Positions 1-10,468 of a stretch of DNA of 64,000 nt are shown in pieces. This DNA is from Raphanus sativus (taxonomy: Eukaryota > Streptophyta > Magnoliopsida > Brassicales > Brassicaceae), in the NCBI RefSeq assembly GCF_000801105.2, contig NC_079515.1, positions 16,515,407 through 16,579,406 of the forward strand, in the 5' to 3' direction. The translations under genes were made by a program, and so were the position numbers. Position 1 is the stretch's first letter. Each line of letters begins with the position of its first letter. The notes below the pieces were generated by a model, which was not told the DNA's origin, did no database searches, and saw only the letters and a list, made by a program, of their open reading frames with translations.

Positions 1-552
1 TTCATATTCAGTATCTTTAAAAAATGAAATAAAATATTGTCAAGATATAGTATATTTTTAAACTAAAAATAAAAATAAATAAAAATAATATTAATTACAA
101 ACAAAAACACATTTAAAAAAAAATATTTTTAATACCGTTAGCCAAACACTAAACCGTAAACTTTAAATCCTAAACCCTAAACTCTTGGGTAAACCCTAAA
201 TCTTTGGTAAATCCCGAACACTTGGATAAATTTTAAAGCGTAGGGTTTAGGATTTATCTACAGGTTTAGGGTTTAAGGTTTAGTATTTAGGTTTTAGGGT
301 TTAATGTTTTGTTGACTGTGTTAAAAATATATTTAAAAAAAAAATCCAAAGATTTAGGATTTATCCAAGGGTTTAGGGTTTACCAAGAGTTTAGAATTTA
401 TGATTTAGGGTTTAGTGTTTTGCTGACGGTATTTTAAATATAAAATCTTTTTTTTGCGACTACTATTATTTTCTATTTATTTTTTATTTTAAAAACATAA
501 TAAAATTTGACAATATTTTGTTTTTTTATAAATATAATGAATATGAAATAAC
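1..552. repeat. Foldback (long inverted repeat) element with telomere-like core
   Basis: The two halves are imperfect reverse complements. The left end (ttcatattcagtatc) pairs with the right end around 545-552, and the AT-rich arms and the motif near 133-150 (ataccgttagccaaacac) match the inverse of 413-432. The left arm (about 150-215) carries degenerate CCCTAAA units and the right arm (about 245-425) carries TTTAGGG units, so the telomere motif points outward on each side of a centre near 220-240. The right arm holds two diverged copies of a roughly 100-bp unit (about 253-345 and 355-445). No coding potential was seen. It is probably a foldback MITE, or an interstitial telomeric repeat trapped in one. 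The left boundary may lie outside the window. Confidence 0.65.
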
Positions 553-1300
553 GAAATCCTATTGGTTGATGAACTTAAAGGTTCACCATATGGATAAATC
601 CAAGTATTTCTCAATTCGAAATTACTTCAATTACAGAAAGTTGCTTATATAGTTTTAATACCATACTACCTTTTGATCTACGCACCCGCTCGGATGTTTG
701 TTCTTCAGAATTATATGTTTTTAAATTTTGAAAATTCGATAAATTTATTTGTTTACTCATTATGTTATAGATTCATATATTTTTCAGGTTTGACATTACT
801 GTGTTTTGTCAAGGTGATTAACCTTCATTTATAAACTACGAGGATAAATCCACCCGAAATAAACAAAAAATATAAATTTATTTTATATGTTTAATTTATT
901 TTTGTCTATAGCATTAACGTTCATAATTATTATAATAATTTTAAATATTTGTTTTATTATTCATTTTAAAAATTATATTTTTGCCTTACTATAATATATT
1001 TTTAAAAATATATAATTGTTTATTTTCTCAATCTTTATTTTAGTTTAATTATTGGAGTAAGTAGGGTGAATTTAATTTCACTCTTAATTATATAATCCCT
1101 CTATTTCATAAAATTATATATTAAAAAAATGTTTTAAAACGATACATATTTTGTCTTTTCGATGCATATTTTATTAAGTTTTAATGATTAATAGCAAATT
1201 TAAAAAAAAACGTAATTGCAATTATTGAATTCTTATTGGATAAAATTTTTGAGAAAATAAGCACAGATAATTATAAATTTATTATATGTTTTATTAATTT
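553..1300. other. AT-rich intergenic DNA, nothing recognised
   Basis: Very AT-rich with homopolymer runs. I see no open frame, terminal repeat or target duplication in this stretch. Confidence 0.6.
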
Positions 1301-2175
1301 ATGTAAAAGGTCCCTCTCTTTTAGAGAGATAAAATTCTCTCTATCCTCCTTCTTAACCATAACATATCTTTCAGAAGGAATAGAGAGAAAGAGAGAGATT
1401 TTTGTTTTTTGATGTTTATAATTTCGATCTATGATCGAACTGATCTTTCAATTCGTAAGGCGACTTTTGGTGTGATTTCAATTCGATTCAGAGCAGAGTT
1501 TCATGGTTTATCCTCCTTTCTCTGTTTCGATTTGATTGAATAAAGTTTTTCAACCTTCTTTATTTCAATCCCGGTGGTTATTAATCGGATACTTTGGTTT
1601 CACCGTATCAACTCTACCTCTTTCTTAAGAGAATCAGTCTTCGCTAATCTATGATAGCCGTTTCTAGCGAAAGGTGAAGCTTCTCTGAACAAGGATGGTG
1701 AGTTTTGATGGATCTCTTAAGTCTTTTGAAGTGGATTCAGTAGAATCGGCGATTGATATCGGTCCGATAAAGAGTCTTCTTTCAACCTATCTTAAGGACT
1801 CCTCCAATTAAACTCTCGATGAACCACAGTCTTCAGATTATGGAATCTTCGGTTAAGGCAGAAGGTGTACGCTTATGAGTACAAGATTAAGACGTTACGG
1901 ACTTAGGGTTGTTGCAGTGGCGGTAGAGGATGAATAATCATCGGCGGCCTTTTCCACTGGCAGTGAAACCAACGGCGGAGGAGCCTCTGGCGGTGGGATC
2001 GAGATAGGTGTTCTTCACACGCATCATTATCCTGCCACGTAGCGGAGCCTTAGCAATCAATCAGCTCACGTGTGTTTTGGGCTTTATTGAGCCATCTTTG
2101 TACTCATGTAATTCATGACTCTAGGCTGAAAATCAATGAAAATTGTGTTGACAAAAAAAAAAAATGTAAAAAGTC
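1301..2175 (+). mobile_element. Poly(A) retroposon, about 0.85 kb, non-coding (Sadhu- or LINE-derived)
   Basis: A body at 1313-2163 ends in an A-run (2153-2164) and is flanked by a 12-bp near-identical duplication: atgtaaaaggtc at 1301-1312 and atgtaaaaagtc at 2164-2175, one mismatch. The composition is clearly richer in G and C than the surroundings, and the body contains no long open frame. A poly(A) tail plus a 12-bp target duplication is the signature of LINE-mediated retroposition. The length and lack of coding capacity recall the Sadhu retroposons of Arabidopsis, but a processed host transcript cannot be excluded. Confidence 0.6.
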
Positions 2176-2321
2176 TTTTTTTTTCTTATACCATTTTTAA
2201 AAACTAATAATTTACGCAAGGAAAAAATAACCTTTTCATTATAAATAGAAATATAAATAGATAATATCAAACTATAGTAACTACTGATACATATATGTGT
2301 TTGATAGAATCCTATAGGTGT

Positions 2322-2559
2322 AATTAATATCTCATTGAAAAACAGATTCGAAACAAACTCTCCGTCATTGGCAGAGACAAGAACACAAAGTTCGAAGGAG
2401 CCATGGTGATATGGTTTGATTCACGATCATCCAATTCTTGATGTAATAAGATTTTTGTTTGCTACTCATAGCATCTCTTTGATGCAAAGACACATATTGT
2501 AAAAAAAATTTTTGTTTCGAATAAATTTAACATTCATTCAAAAAAAAAAATTAATATGT
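2322..2559 (+). mobile_element. Short poly(A) retroposon or LINE 3' fragment
   Basis: An A-run at 2540-2550 is followed by aattaatatgt (2549-2559), which resembles aattaatatct at 2322-2332 (10 of 11 bases). The roughly 215-bp segment between ends in an AATAAA-like stretch before the tail, as LINE 3' ends do. No clear pol III A and B boxes were seen, so a 5'-truncated LINE is likelier than a SINE. Confidence 0.35.
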
Positions 2560-2703
2560 ACGAAAAAAGTTAACCATGTTTTTTTTTGGAACTATTTCTT
2601 GCATTAAAAATAAAAGGAGTAGCAAAAGTAGAAAAGTTAACCATGTTATTGATACAACTGATTAGAAGTTAGTATAGCTGACTAACTAAACTTATACTAA
2701 TCC

Positions 2704-3740
2704 TTACATTAATTTTATTATACAGAATCTTTTATTTTGCATTATACATAAATCTTTATATGTAATAGTACATATGAAAACGGAGTTAACAGCGAATTTA
2801 TATCTTATAAAGACCATCCTGACACCCTTTTTGACTAAACCTTCCTCTTCCTCTGCTTCCGCGGCTCCCAACAATCTCGTCACTATGTTGCTCCTGATCA
2901 AACTTAGGCATAATGTTGTAACCGTCTTCGGATGACCCTCATTGAGACTGATAGTAGCAACTGTCACTGGATTCTCTTTCTTCCTTCTCTTGGGAGTTAG
3001 CGGCTGAGACATGTCAGTGATTGGTTCTTTCGATACAATGCATGAGATGGTTCCTGAGATGCGTTGTCCCTCTGTTGCTTGAACCGCTGGGTTACTTATT
3101 ACACTGAATGCAAGCAGCATATCACATATCAGGCTCTCACCCTGTCAAAGTAGTTCAAGACAATAGACGTCAACATCTTTGATTCCTGGAGGATAGTCTC
3201 ATTTGATTCATCGCACCACAAAATCATTACCCATTGATTAAAAGAACAAACTTTAGACAGAAACAAAAACTTTAAGAGCTGCAGAGATAATCCTAAAGAA
3301 CCTAATAACAATCACCATCAGCATGACACAGTTGTATCAAAACCAAAAACATCATCATAGCCAAAGTTACTGCAAAAGAGAACAAATTGTGCCACAATAA
3401 GACTCGAGCTAGAAAATAATGGATACATATTAATTTAAATGGTAGCCATGACACAGTTTTTGTTTTGTAGAGGGCACTTTAAATAAATAACCAGTTTGAA
3501 TTTATGAGATCGAGCAACAGTAAATAAGAGGGTTACCTGGAAGTTTGGCATCTGGGTTTGCTAGACCAAGAAGTTCATCATGATTGCGGAACCGGAAAAG
3601 TTCTTAAGGGATTGGTCTAACCGGTGCGGTTATCTCTTTGAAAGTGGCTGACTCACTGAAACGGACAGGCCAAGAGCTTGAAGTTTATAATACTCCGAGT
3701 CACATCAAACCCCACTGACAGAGTACACTGAACCCGGGTT
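2704..3740 (-). pseudogene. RPA/DUF223-like OB-fold protein relic
   Basis: On the minus strand, 3540-3740 can be read across frame breaks as pieces recalling the OB-fold (RPA1-like, DUF223) proteins common in crucifer genomes and Helitrons: GSVYS-like and GFDVTRS segments, then NFKLLACP, then FRFRNHDELLGLANPDAKLPG-like residues in alternating frames. An open 138-codon stretch at 2704-3120 contains a basic PLTPKRRKKE patch typical of the tail region of such proteins and an acidic AEAEEEEG segment. Stops and frameshifts break the reading, so no functional product is expected. Such proteins bind single-stranded DNA. The match is from recalled motifs only. Confidence 0.4.
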
Positions 3741-3837
3741 GAGAAGATGCTTGAAGGTATTCAGATTTCAGAAGATGAACGTTGACCGCGGCGAATGACT
3801 GTCGCCTGAAAACGGTTAAAACAGAAAACACAGATAA

Positions 3838-3952
3838 AAACTGGATTCAAAAACATATCACAAAGAGGGTTAAAATAATATCAAAATCATAGTCCTGTTA
3901 AAAATGAACCTAAACACCGGATTCAAAAACATATCACAAAGAGGGTTAACAA
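3838..3952. repeat. Short direct duplication
   Basis: The 31-bp string beginning ggattcaaaaacatatcac and ending gagggttaa occurs at about 3842-3874 and again at about 3920-3950, roughly 77 bp apart, inside the degenerate Helitron. Confidence 0.7.
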
Positions 3953-4925
3953 TGATGAACATGAATCTAAAAAAAAACGAAATCACCTTAGAATCCAGAA
4001 GAAGCAATATCAACTCACATGAGGTCGCCACCACGCTTACCAAAACCGGAGCAGACGCACCTCTATGGCGGATGAACAGCGCCCAGATTTGAGATCAGCA
4101 AGAATATGGTAGAGTCTTAGCCATAATAATAAGAAAAAACTTTTGATTGTAGTAGGACTTGTGGGAATGATGTCTATGAGAAGAACACATACCTTTATAT
4201 AGTAGAAGTTTCACCACCTGTTAGAGGGATGATTAATAATGAATGAGAAATTGTGGGTCCAAGGAATAAAGATCGATGTTTAAGGGGATGAACTTTTAAT
4301 ACCGTAACGTAACATAGTCGACGAATCAGGTGCGAGACGGCACGAAAGCTACCGACTTAGTGAATCCAGACGAAGATTTGAGACAGTGAACCTCAAACAA
4401 CCTCCATTAGAGTGTGACTCACTTGATCACAGATTCAGAGCGAAGAACATCTATCGAGGAAGACGACAGCGAGAGCCCTCGACCTTTTCGATTTTGATTC
4501 AGGCCATCTATTGAGGCCCAAACAGTAACGTGAACAAAAAAAATAAAAATAAATCGCATAAATCCAAACTCTGTTAACAGAATCGCAAAAGCCCAAAACC
4601 TGTTAATCAGAATCGATTTTAAGTTTAAATGCCACGTGTCGCGTCCAGAAACTTTGAATTGATGACGTGTCTCAACCAGGAGAGAGAACATTTTTTTTAG
4701 TCAAATTGTCAATCGTATGATTAATTTTCCTTTCTTCTTTTACACTTTGTAATGAAGGTGAAGGCTGAAATACTTAAGAACAACATCTAACACGGATCCA
4801 AGCAAGCTTGAATACAAACTGTAAGGCATTGAAATACTCATAAGATCAATATAACTAACAATTTTCACTAAGGAAGCACATTCCATCTCTAAGAAAATAA
4901 AAGAAGCCTCACAAACCCAAAACAA

Positions 4926-5015
4926 TCAGTGGCAATAGGGTTGAGCTTGGACGCACGTGCGGCTTAATAGGGAGGGCGATCAGTGCGACCGCCCTGGACC
5001 TAGCACGAAAGTTTA
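4926..5015. repeat. GC-rich palindromic patch
   Basis: An otherwise AT-rich region contains gggagggcgatcagtgcga and then ccgccctggacctag, in which GGGCG and CGCCC can pair as a stem. It is reminiscent of a transposon subterminal region, but no partner end or target duplication was identified. Confidence 0.25.
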
Positions 5016-5274
5016 GGAGTATTTCTATAGCCTAAAATTCAAAGCTCCTAATTCAAATATATTTAGTTTACATAACCGAGAAAACATAATCATAGAAAAA
5101 TAATTTATAGATTTGAAATCAGCTGGAAGCCTGGAACAATGGACCAAAAACAAAAGCTGACTGGAAAACCTTGGCGGTTGGAACTTAGGATTAGTACTGT
5201 CCATATCAAACATTCGGACGTGACCTCCACTAATTAAATATCCCACATATATTCCGTTTTCAAATAATGATATA

Positions 5275-6334
5275 CTAGATGATAACTTGCGCCATGCGCG
5301 GAGTGAGTTTTTTAAAATATGTTGTATTGAAATATTACAATTAGAATGCATCTTGTTATCAAGATTTTTTTTTACATTTGATTTGGGGTGGACATTCGGA
5401 TATCATTTGGTTCAGTTTGGTTTGGTTCGGTTCAGTTATGTTTCGATTTTTTGTGAGTTCGATCCGGTTCGGATCTGCGGGTTCGGTTTGGGTTTGGACT
5501 CAGATAATTCATTTTATTTTTAAAAAATAAAATTCGTATATACTTTAAATTTCTCAAAATATAAAAATAAAAAATTATTTATAACATATAAATGTGTATA
5601 ATGAAAGCTAAAATACTTAAACTTAACATAAAATTTGGTTAGCTTCAATATTCGGATAAGAAATCAATAGATATTTGAAGTATTGGTATTTTGAATATCA
5701 TTTAACTATTTTAATCATGTATTTTTAACTATTTGTAAATATTTTCAAGTATTTTGGACAACTTAATAACATTTTATATATTTTGTATATTCTTTTAGAT
5801 ATTAAATTCTAAAAATAATTAATATATTTAAGTATATAAATCTGGTTTCGATATATTCGATATCCGAAATATTTTGTTTCGGATCAGGTTCCGTTCTAAA
5901 AAATATCATCTTAATAACATCTTACAATTTTTGGTAATTTATAGACGTTTTAAGAAATTCAAAATATAACATATATGAAAAATCTATTTTTTAAATATGT
6001 TTAAGTGATTTTTTTTTGATAATATTAATTAAAATAAAATGTAGAGGATACAAATTTTTTTATCAAATATTTTTGATTTGTAATCATTAATTGTCATATA
6101 TACGTTAATCATATTAGGTAATTTTGTAACTTTTATTTAAGGAAATAAACTTACGTAGCTTTTATTTAAGGAAAGAATTTAAGACTACTAATTATATGAT
6201 AATTAGTTTAATAAAAAGTATAATATATATTTATGTGGACCAACATATTTTTCTAAGGATTTATGAGAATCATCATAGTGATGACACGTGGCTACAAAAC
6301 ATGTTGTAATGTTCCACGATTAATATATAGGGGA
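5275..6334 (-). mobile_element. Non-autonomous Helitron, about 1.06 kb
   Basis: On the minus strand it starts A|TCCCCTATATATTAATCG at 6334, followed by the GCCACGTGTCATC motif of ATREP-type Helitrons. It ends with a GC hairpin (CGCGCATGGCGC) and TTATCATCTAG|T at 5275. The A/T flanks are the canonical Helitron insertion site. The interior is AT-rich with a stretch of GGTTCGG-type words (5390-5490). No Rep/helicase coding sequence is present, so it would depend on enzymes in trans. Confidence 0.75.
5385..5495 (+). repeat. GGTTCGG/GGTTTGG-rich low-complexity tract
   Basis: Irregular repeats of ttcggt, tttggt and gggtttgg within the Helitron. Similar words occur at 26010-26330 and, inverted, at 47720-48340. 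Confidence 0.6.
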
Positions 6335-6436
6335 TTAATTTCTATTTATAGCATAAACATAATAATGCATTTTACTTAAAACATGATAATTAACCAATGC
6401 AATGTTTTTCTTAGGTGTTCTTTTAATTGTAATCAG

Positions 6437-6802
6437 GTTGAGCTTACCGCAGCATTAAGAGACTACGTAGGAAGAGAAACGCCTCTCTACTTCGCCAAAC
6501 GTTTAACCCAGCACTACAAGAACATAGCTCGAACCACCGGAGATGGACCTGAGATCTACCTGAAAAGGGAAGATCTAAGCCACGGTGGGTCCCATAAAAT
6601 AAACAACGCTCTCGCTCAAGCGATGATCGCCCGGAGGCTTGGTTGCAGCCGTGTAGTGGCGGCCACAGGAGCCGGCCAACATGGGGTCGCCACCGCGGCT
6701 GCTTGTGCAAAGCTCTCCTTGGAGTGTACTGTTTTCATGGGAACCACTGATATAGAGAAACAATCCTCTAATGTACTTTCCATGAAACTGCTTGGTGCTC
6801 AG
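6437..6802 (+). pseudogene. Orphan exon of a tryptophan synthase beta-like gene
   Basis: A clean internal exon: an acceptor (taatcag) precedes 6437 and a donor (CTCAG|GTAAAA) follows 6802. It encodes about 122 residues of a PLP-dependent tryptophan synthase beta chain, including [38 protein letters not shown] and [21 protein letters not shown] carries the Schiff-base lysine and the [10 protein letters not shown] loop is conserved in TrpB. The DLSHGGSHK version differs from the DLNHTGAHK I recall for canonical plant TSB1/2, suggesting a TSB-like paralogue. No other exon of the gene was found: one Helitron ends about 100 bp upstream at 6334 and another begins at 6831, inside the downstream intron. 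The enzyme would condense indole with serine. Here it is a fragment, either a gene broken by Helitrons or a captured exon. Confidence 0.8.
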
Positions 6803-8489
6803 GTAAAACTGCTTTTTTGTGCTGATATACCTAGAATCGGTCCGCCCTACGGGCGGAATGTTACTTCAAAAATAATTAAAATAGTTAGAGTAAATATTTA
6901 ATATAATTTTATATTAACTTAAAATTCAAATATTAGTTTAATTTGGTATTTGATTTTCATTTTTAAGAAAAAATAAACTTTACTACTTTGATAATTAGTT
7001 ATGTTTTCTTGTTTCTCGGGATGGCTCTACATTGAAATTTATAAAATCCTAAACTCACATTGAAATTTATAATTGACGTTTAAATATTTATAACATAATA
7101 CAAATGATTACAAAAACATACGGAAGATATATTTGCATTGGTTTATGAAGACTATATATATATATAGATTTTGAATTTAATAGTTGCATTGTATTTTTAA
7201 TAACAATTATAGAATACGGAAATATTATACTACTTGAATTTTTGCGGCCCAATCGTTTACATCATTAGAGTTTTGGTAAAGTTGTTTATACGTTACAGAA
7301 GCTTCAGTAATTTTGGTGCATTCGATTTATCTCTAAACTTGACTTTTCAATTTGTACATCGTCATTGATGAAGTTCAAACAAATGCTAAAACAATTTTCA
7401 AAAAAAAAAAGAAGTAGAAACACTAAAAATTAATTAACTTTTCATTAAAATTGAAAATTTAATTTGCTTTGAAACAAATATCATATTTAGTTAAATTAAT
7501 AATATTGAAACAATTTAATGGATTTTAAATTTAAATTTATATTACTTTATCAAATTTTATATTATGGCGACAAATTAATAAGCGTACAAATTATTTATAT
7601 TTGAAACTCCTTGAAAAAAAATAATATTAATTATCTTAATTTTGGATTAATACTTTAAATTATTTCAAATAAAATAAAATATTGTAATAATTTATGTTGG
7701 TACATACTTTCCAGTGTATATTATTATTTCTAACAAAAGAATAACCTCGAGAAAAATTCTAATCGTTACATTTTTGTATTTTGAGTAGACTTCTAATTTC
7801 TAACAAAAAATAATGATGAATATTAATGTTACTTTTAACTCAAACTTACCTATTATTTAAAATTACAATAAAATTTACAATATAATTTGTAAATAAATGA
7901 ATTTGTTTTCTGCTCTACATCATAACTTTTATTTAAGAATGACATTTTAGCTTTCAACTATTTGATGAAACTAAACATGTATTTTATACAAAAAAAAATT
8001 TAGTATTTATTCACCCGTAGTAACAGTGTAGATGAGCAATCGATCATACTCAAAAGTGGGTTTGCAAAGTTGCAACATAATATTTTAAAAGATATGTAAC
8101 TTCTTCATAATTTATAGTTAGTTTTCTCTCTGATTTACAGGTGAAAGGAAATAACCAAATAATTTGAAATGGTTAGCAGAAAGCTATACTACCTGGTTCA
8201 TATGAGTACAATCACAAATCTTATTCAACCTTATCTCAAAGCCACCCTCCATAAGCTTTGTAAAACCCTGCATTTCTCACAACCAAACGTATGATGCTGA
8301 TTCTGTAGAATCCCACCAGTATTTCAGAGCATTTTAAACCAACTTTTTGTGAGAGATTCATTGATCACCAAAGTGCCTTGTAACCAGATAAACTGGTAAT
8401 TTAATAAAGTCAAAATGTATCTTTTTAGAAAAGAGTGAAAACCCCATTAGAACTTTCGGTAAAACCACAAGTGATTTGAGTCTAATTTC

Positions 8490-8835
8490 TCCACAATCGG
8501 AACTTTCTCCACAAGCTCCTTCTATTCCTCAAGACCCAAAGACGTAAACGCTCTTGCTTCTTTTATAACTTGATCTTTGCAGCTGTAACTTCTCCAGCTT
8601 CACACTAAACACATGCTCTTCCTTCTTTTCCTCTGCTTTTCTGGTTCCAGACGCTTGTTTTGCTCTCTCCCTCATGCCTTAGAACGAAATCATTTGTTGT
8701 TTCAGAAGCCGTTGGTGTTTACTGAGTGCATGACCAATTTGTTTCCGCTCTTCTGGAGACAATGCCGCTATACGCTCGGATAGCTCTACGATCTTGCTCG
8801 AAGGCTGGGGCCTAGGACCATATGAATATTGCTGC
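8490..8835 (-). pseudogene. Mitochondrial ribosomal protein L7/L12 (bL12m) gene fragment
   Basis: Minus-strand reading from about 8830 gives SSKIVELSERIAALSPEERK followed by QIGHALSK, the dimerisation-domain helix of bL12 proteins. Further on come AEEKKEEHVFSVKLEKL and, after a frameshift, AAKIK-like, ARAFTSLGLEE and KELVEKVPI residues of the bL12 C-terminal domain. Stops (after QMISF and in the FTSLGL region) and frameshifts make it non-functional. bL12 is the stalk protein that recruits translation factors to the ribosome. Because the fragment lies inside Helitron termini on the same strand, it is probably a captured gene piece. Adjacent minus-strand stretches at 9120-9240 (TQLPYQVECTPPRFTLQPYI) and 9440-9652 look exon-like but are unassigned. 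Confidence 0.6.
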
Positions 8836-9739
8836 AAGAAACGCACTTGCACAGATCATTTTACTTGGGATGCATTGGCGAAAGTGAACATTTATGAAAA
8901 GTGATACTTCATGACTCTACAACTCTGCTACCATACAAAAGTCAACCCAATATCATTTCAAATGACACAAAAAGAATTCTACAATTCTACAAATCTAAAC
9001 AACTCTCCTGTGTTACATAAAGAGGACAACTTTAGATTTGTGGGTTATTAAATGTTGTAATTGATCAATGCAAAGAGATCTAAAATCACAGAGTGAGAAT
9101 GATTATGCTTACATGATGAACAATATATGGTTGAAGAGTAAACCTTGGCGGAGTGCACTCAACTTGATAAGGTAACTGGGTCATCTCAACCAAAGTGGTT
9201 GAATCGGGCAGTCTGATATTCTGAATGCACCGAGTCCCATAGGTGGTGACGGTGGAGGTTGACGGTGGCTACTGGCTAGCATGAGCAGGCCTGAGCATGA
9301 GTGTTGCTTGAAAACAGAAAAAAAAACGAAATCATACTCAACAGACAGATCTAGTCGAAACCATCTCCAAATGAAAAAAAAAATGAAAACAGAGTTTAGA
9401 CGCCACCGTTTATTCACGAAACTATACAATGAACATGAGTTAGCCATAATACTGAGAAGAAGTTTCTCTTGTAAGATTAGTAAGAGGGTGAGGATGATGT
9501 TCAACTGACCTTTTTGGAGCAAAAGCGAACAACACATCATCAGAGTCTCCGTGATCTAAGACCTTCCACTTTTTAACAGAGGTTTTGGAACCAGACTCCA
9601 TATAGTTCAAGAAGCCAAAGAAGCTAGGAACTTTTCTCTGGAGGAAGAACAATAGCTAGCTAAAAGCTTCATCATCAGAAACCACAATGTTCCAAGCACC
9701 GATATCATCAGTAGCACTTGCAGTCCTTCTATGTCCTTG

Positions 9740-9930
9740 AAGCGGAACTACTTTAACACAATTTGTGGAAAGTTGTTTCCTTTCAAAAGACAGATGGTCG
9801 AAGCAAGAAAAACACCCACATAAAAAACAATTTGTGGAAAGTTGTTTCCTTTCCTCTGCCTCGCAACTCCAACCGCGACAGTGAAGCTACAAAACACCCA
9901 CATAAAAAACAATTATCAAAACACCCATTT
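9740..9930 (+). repeat. Tandem duplication, about 75-bp unit
   Basis: caatttgtggaaagttgttt followed by cctttc occurs at 9760-9785 and 9829-9855, and acacccacataaaaaacaat occurs at 9810-9830 and 9894-9914, giving about two and a half irregular units. Confidence 0.75.
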
Positions 9931-10468
9931 AACAGGAACAGAAAGAGAGAGAGAGAGGGGAAAGCCATCATTAACGTTACCTTCCATACTGGTTTCCATA
10001 TCAACAAATGCGCGCCTTCTTCACCACCTTCGACGATGCTAGGTCCGTCTTCGTATGACCAGTAGAGTCTGCACCCCTGACAGCATCTGAAGATGAGCCA
10101 ACAATGGATTAACATGAGTCAACAATGGATTAACAGAGCGTAATCTCCATAAGAGAAATAACAACTTGTATTTATAACAGAGGAATGGAGATTTCGACGA
10201 CGGACCGACGCATTGAGAGCCATTAGTGGAGATCATAAATTGATCCGTTGCAGGAGAATCGAAGAAGATCGATAGTAGCCGTCAAACACAGAGAAAGGAA
10301 ATGGAAGTAGGGTTAGCGTCGAGCGAGAGAATTTCAACAACAAAAAAACAAGACGCAGCGTTTCATTAAACACTGCCACGTGTCATGCTCTCCTCGCGTG
10401 AATTTCTGACGTGGCTGTTTAGGTGTCTCAACCAGGAGTGAGAGAACTGTACTTTATATATAAAGATA

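Larger units (their letters stand above)
2700..4704 (-). mobile_element. Degenerate Helitron (5' region near 4700) carrying an RPA-like relic
   Basis: Read on the minus strand from about 4704, the sequence is an A-run, ATGTTCTCTCTCCTGGTT, then a GACACGTCATC/CGACACGTGGC block. This is the subterminal arrangement also seen at the 5' ends of the Helitrons starting at 10466 and 14487. The usual TCTATATATA start is missing or mutated. Downstream on the same strand lie relics of an RPA/DUF223-like protein. No convincing CTAG-type 3' end was found near 2600-2700, so the left boundary is a guess. Confidence 0.45.
6831..10466 (-). mobile_element. Helitron, about 3.6 kb, with captured ribosomal-protein fragment
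   Basis: The 5' end on the minus strand is A|TCTTTATATATAAAGTAC at 10466, followed by TTCTCTCACTCCTGG and CATGACACGTGGCAG motifs. The 3' end at 6831 is a hairpin (CCGCCCGTAGGGCGG) then ACCGATTCTAG, with G rather than T as the next base. The terminal 110 bp resembles the 3' end at 23058, so both belong to one family. The segment 7160-8140 is AT-rich and featureless. A TCTATATATATATATAG start near 7167 could mean that a small separate Helitron owns the 6831 end; in that case the left boundary of this element is unknown. Confidence 0.6.

Noticed and set aside
1..552. True telomere end
   Set aside because: The units are degenerate, occur in both orientations around a centre and are followed by ordinary interspersed sequence.
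2322..2559. tRNA-derived SINE
   Set aside because: gattcgaaac resembles a B box, but no A box lies at the right spacing, so a LINE fragment is preferred.
6444..6763. Minus-strand frames opposite the tryptophan synthase exon
   Set aside because: Mirror frames of a well-supported plus-strand exon.
7145..7170. Separate small Helitron starting near 7167 and ending at 6831
   Set aside because: The TCTATATATATATATAG start lacks the following CACGTG-type motif; kept only as an alternative for the left end of the 3.6-kb element.
9783..10115. Several overlapping 60-110-codon frames on both strands
   Set aside because: They lie in the Helitron 5' region with duplicated units; no conserved motif, and several strands and frames are open at once.
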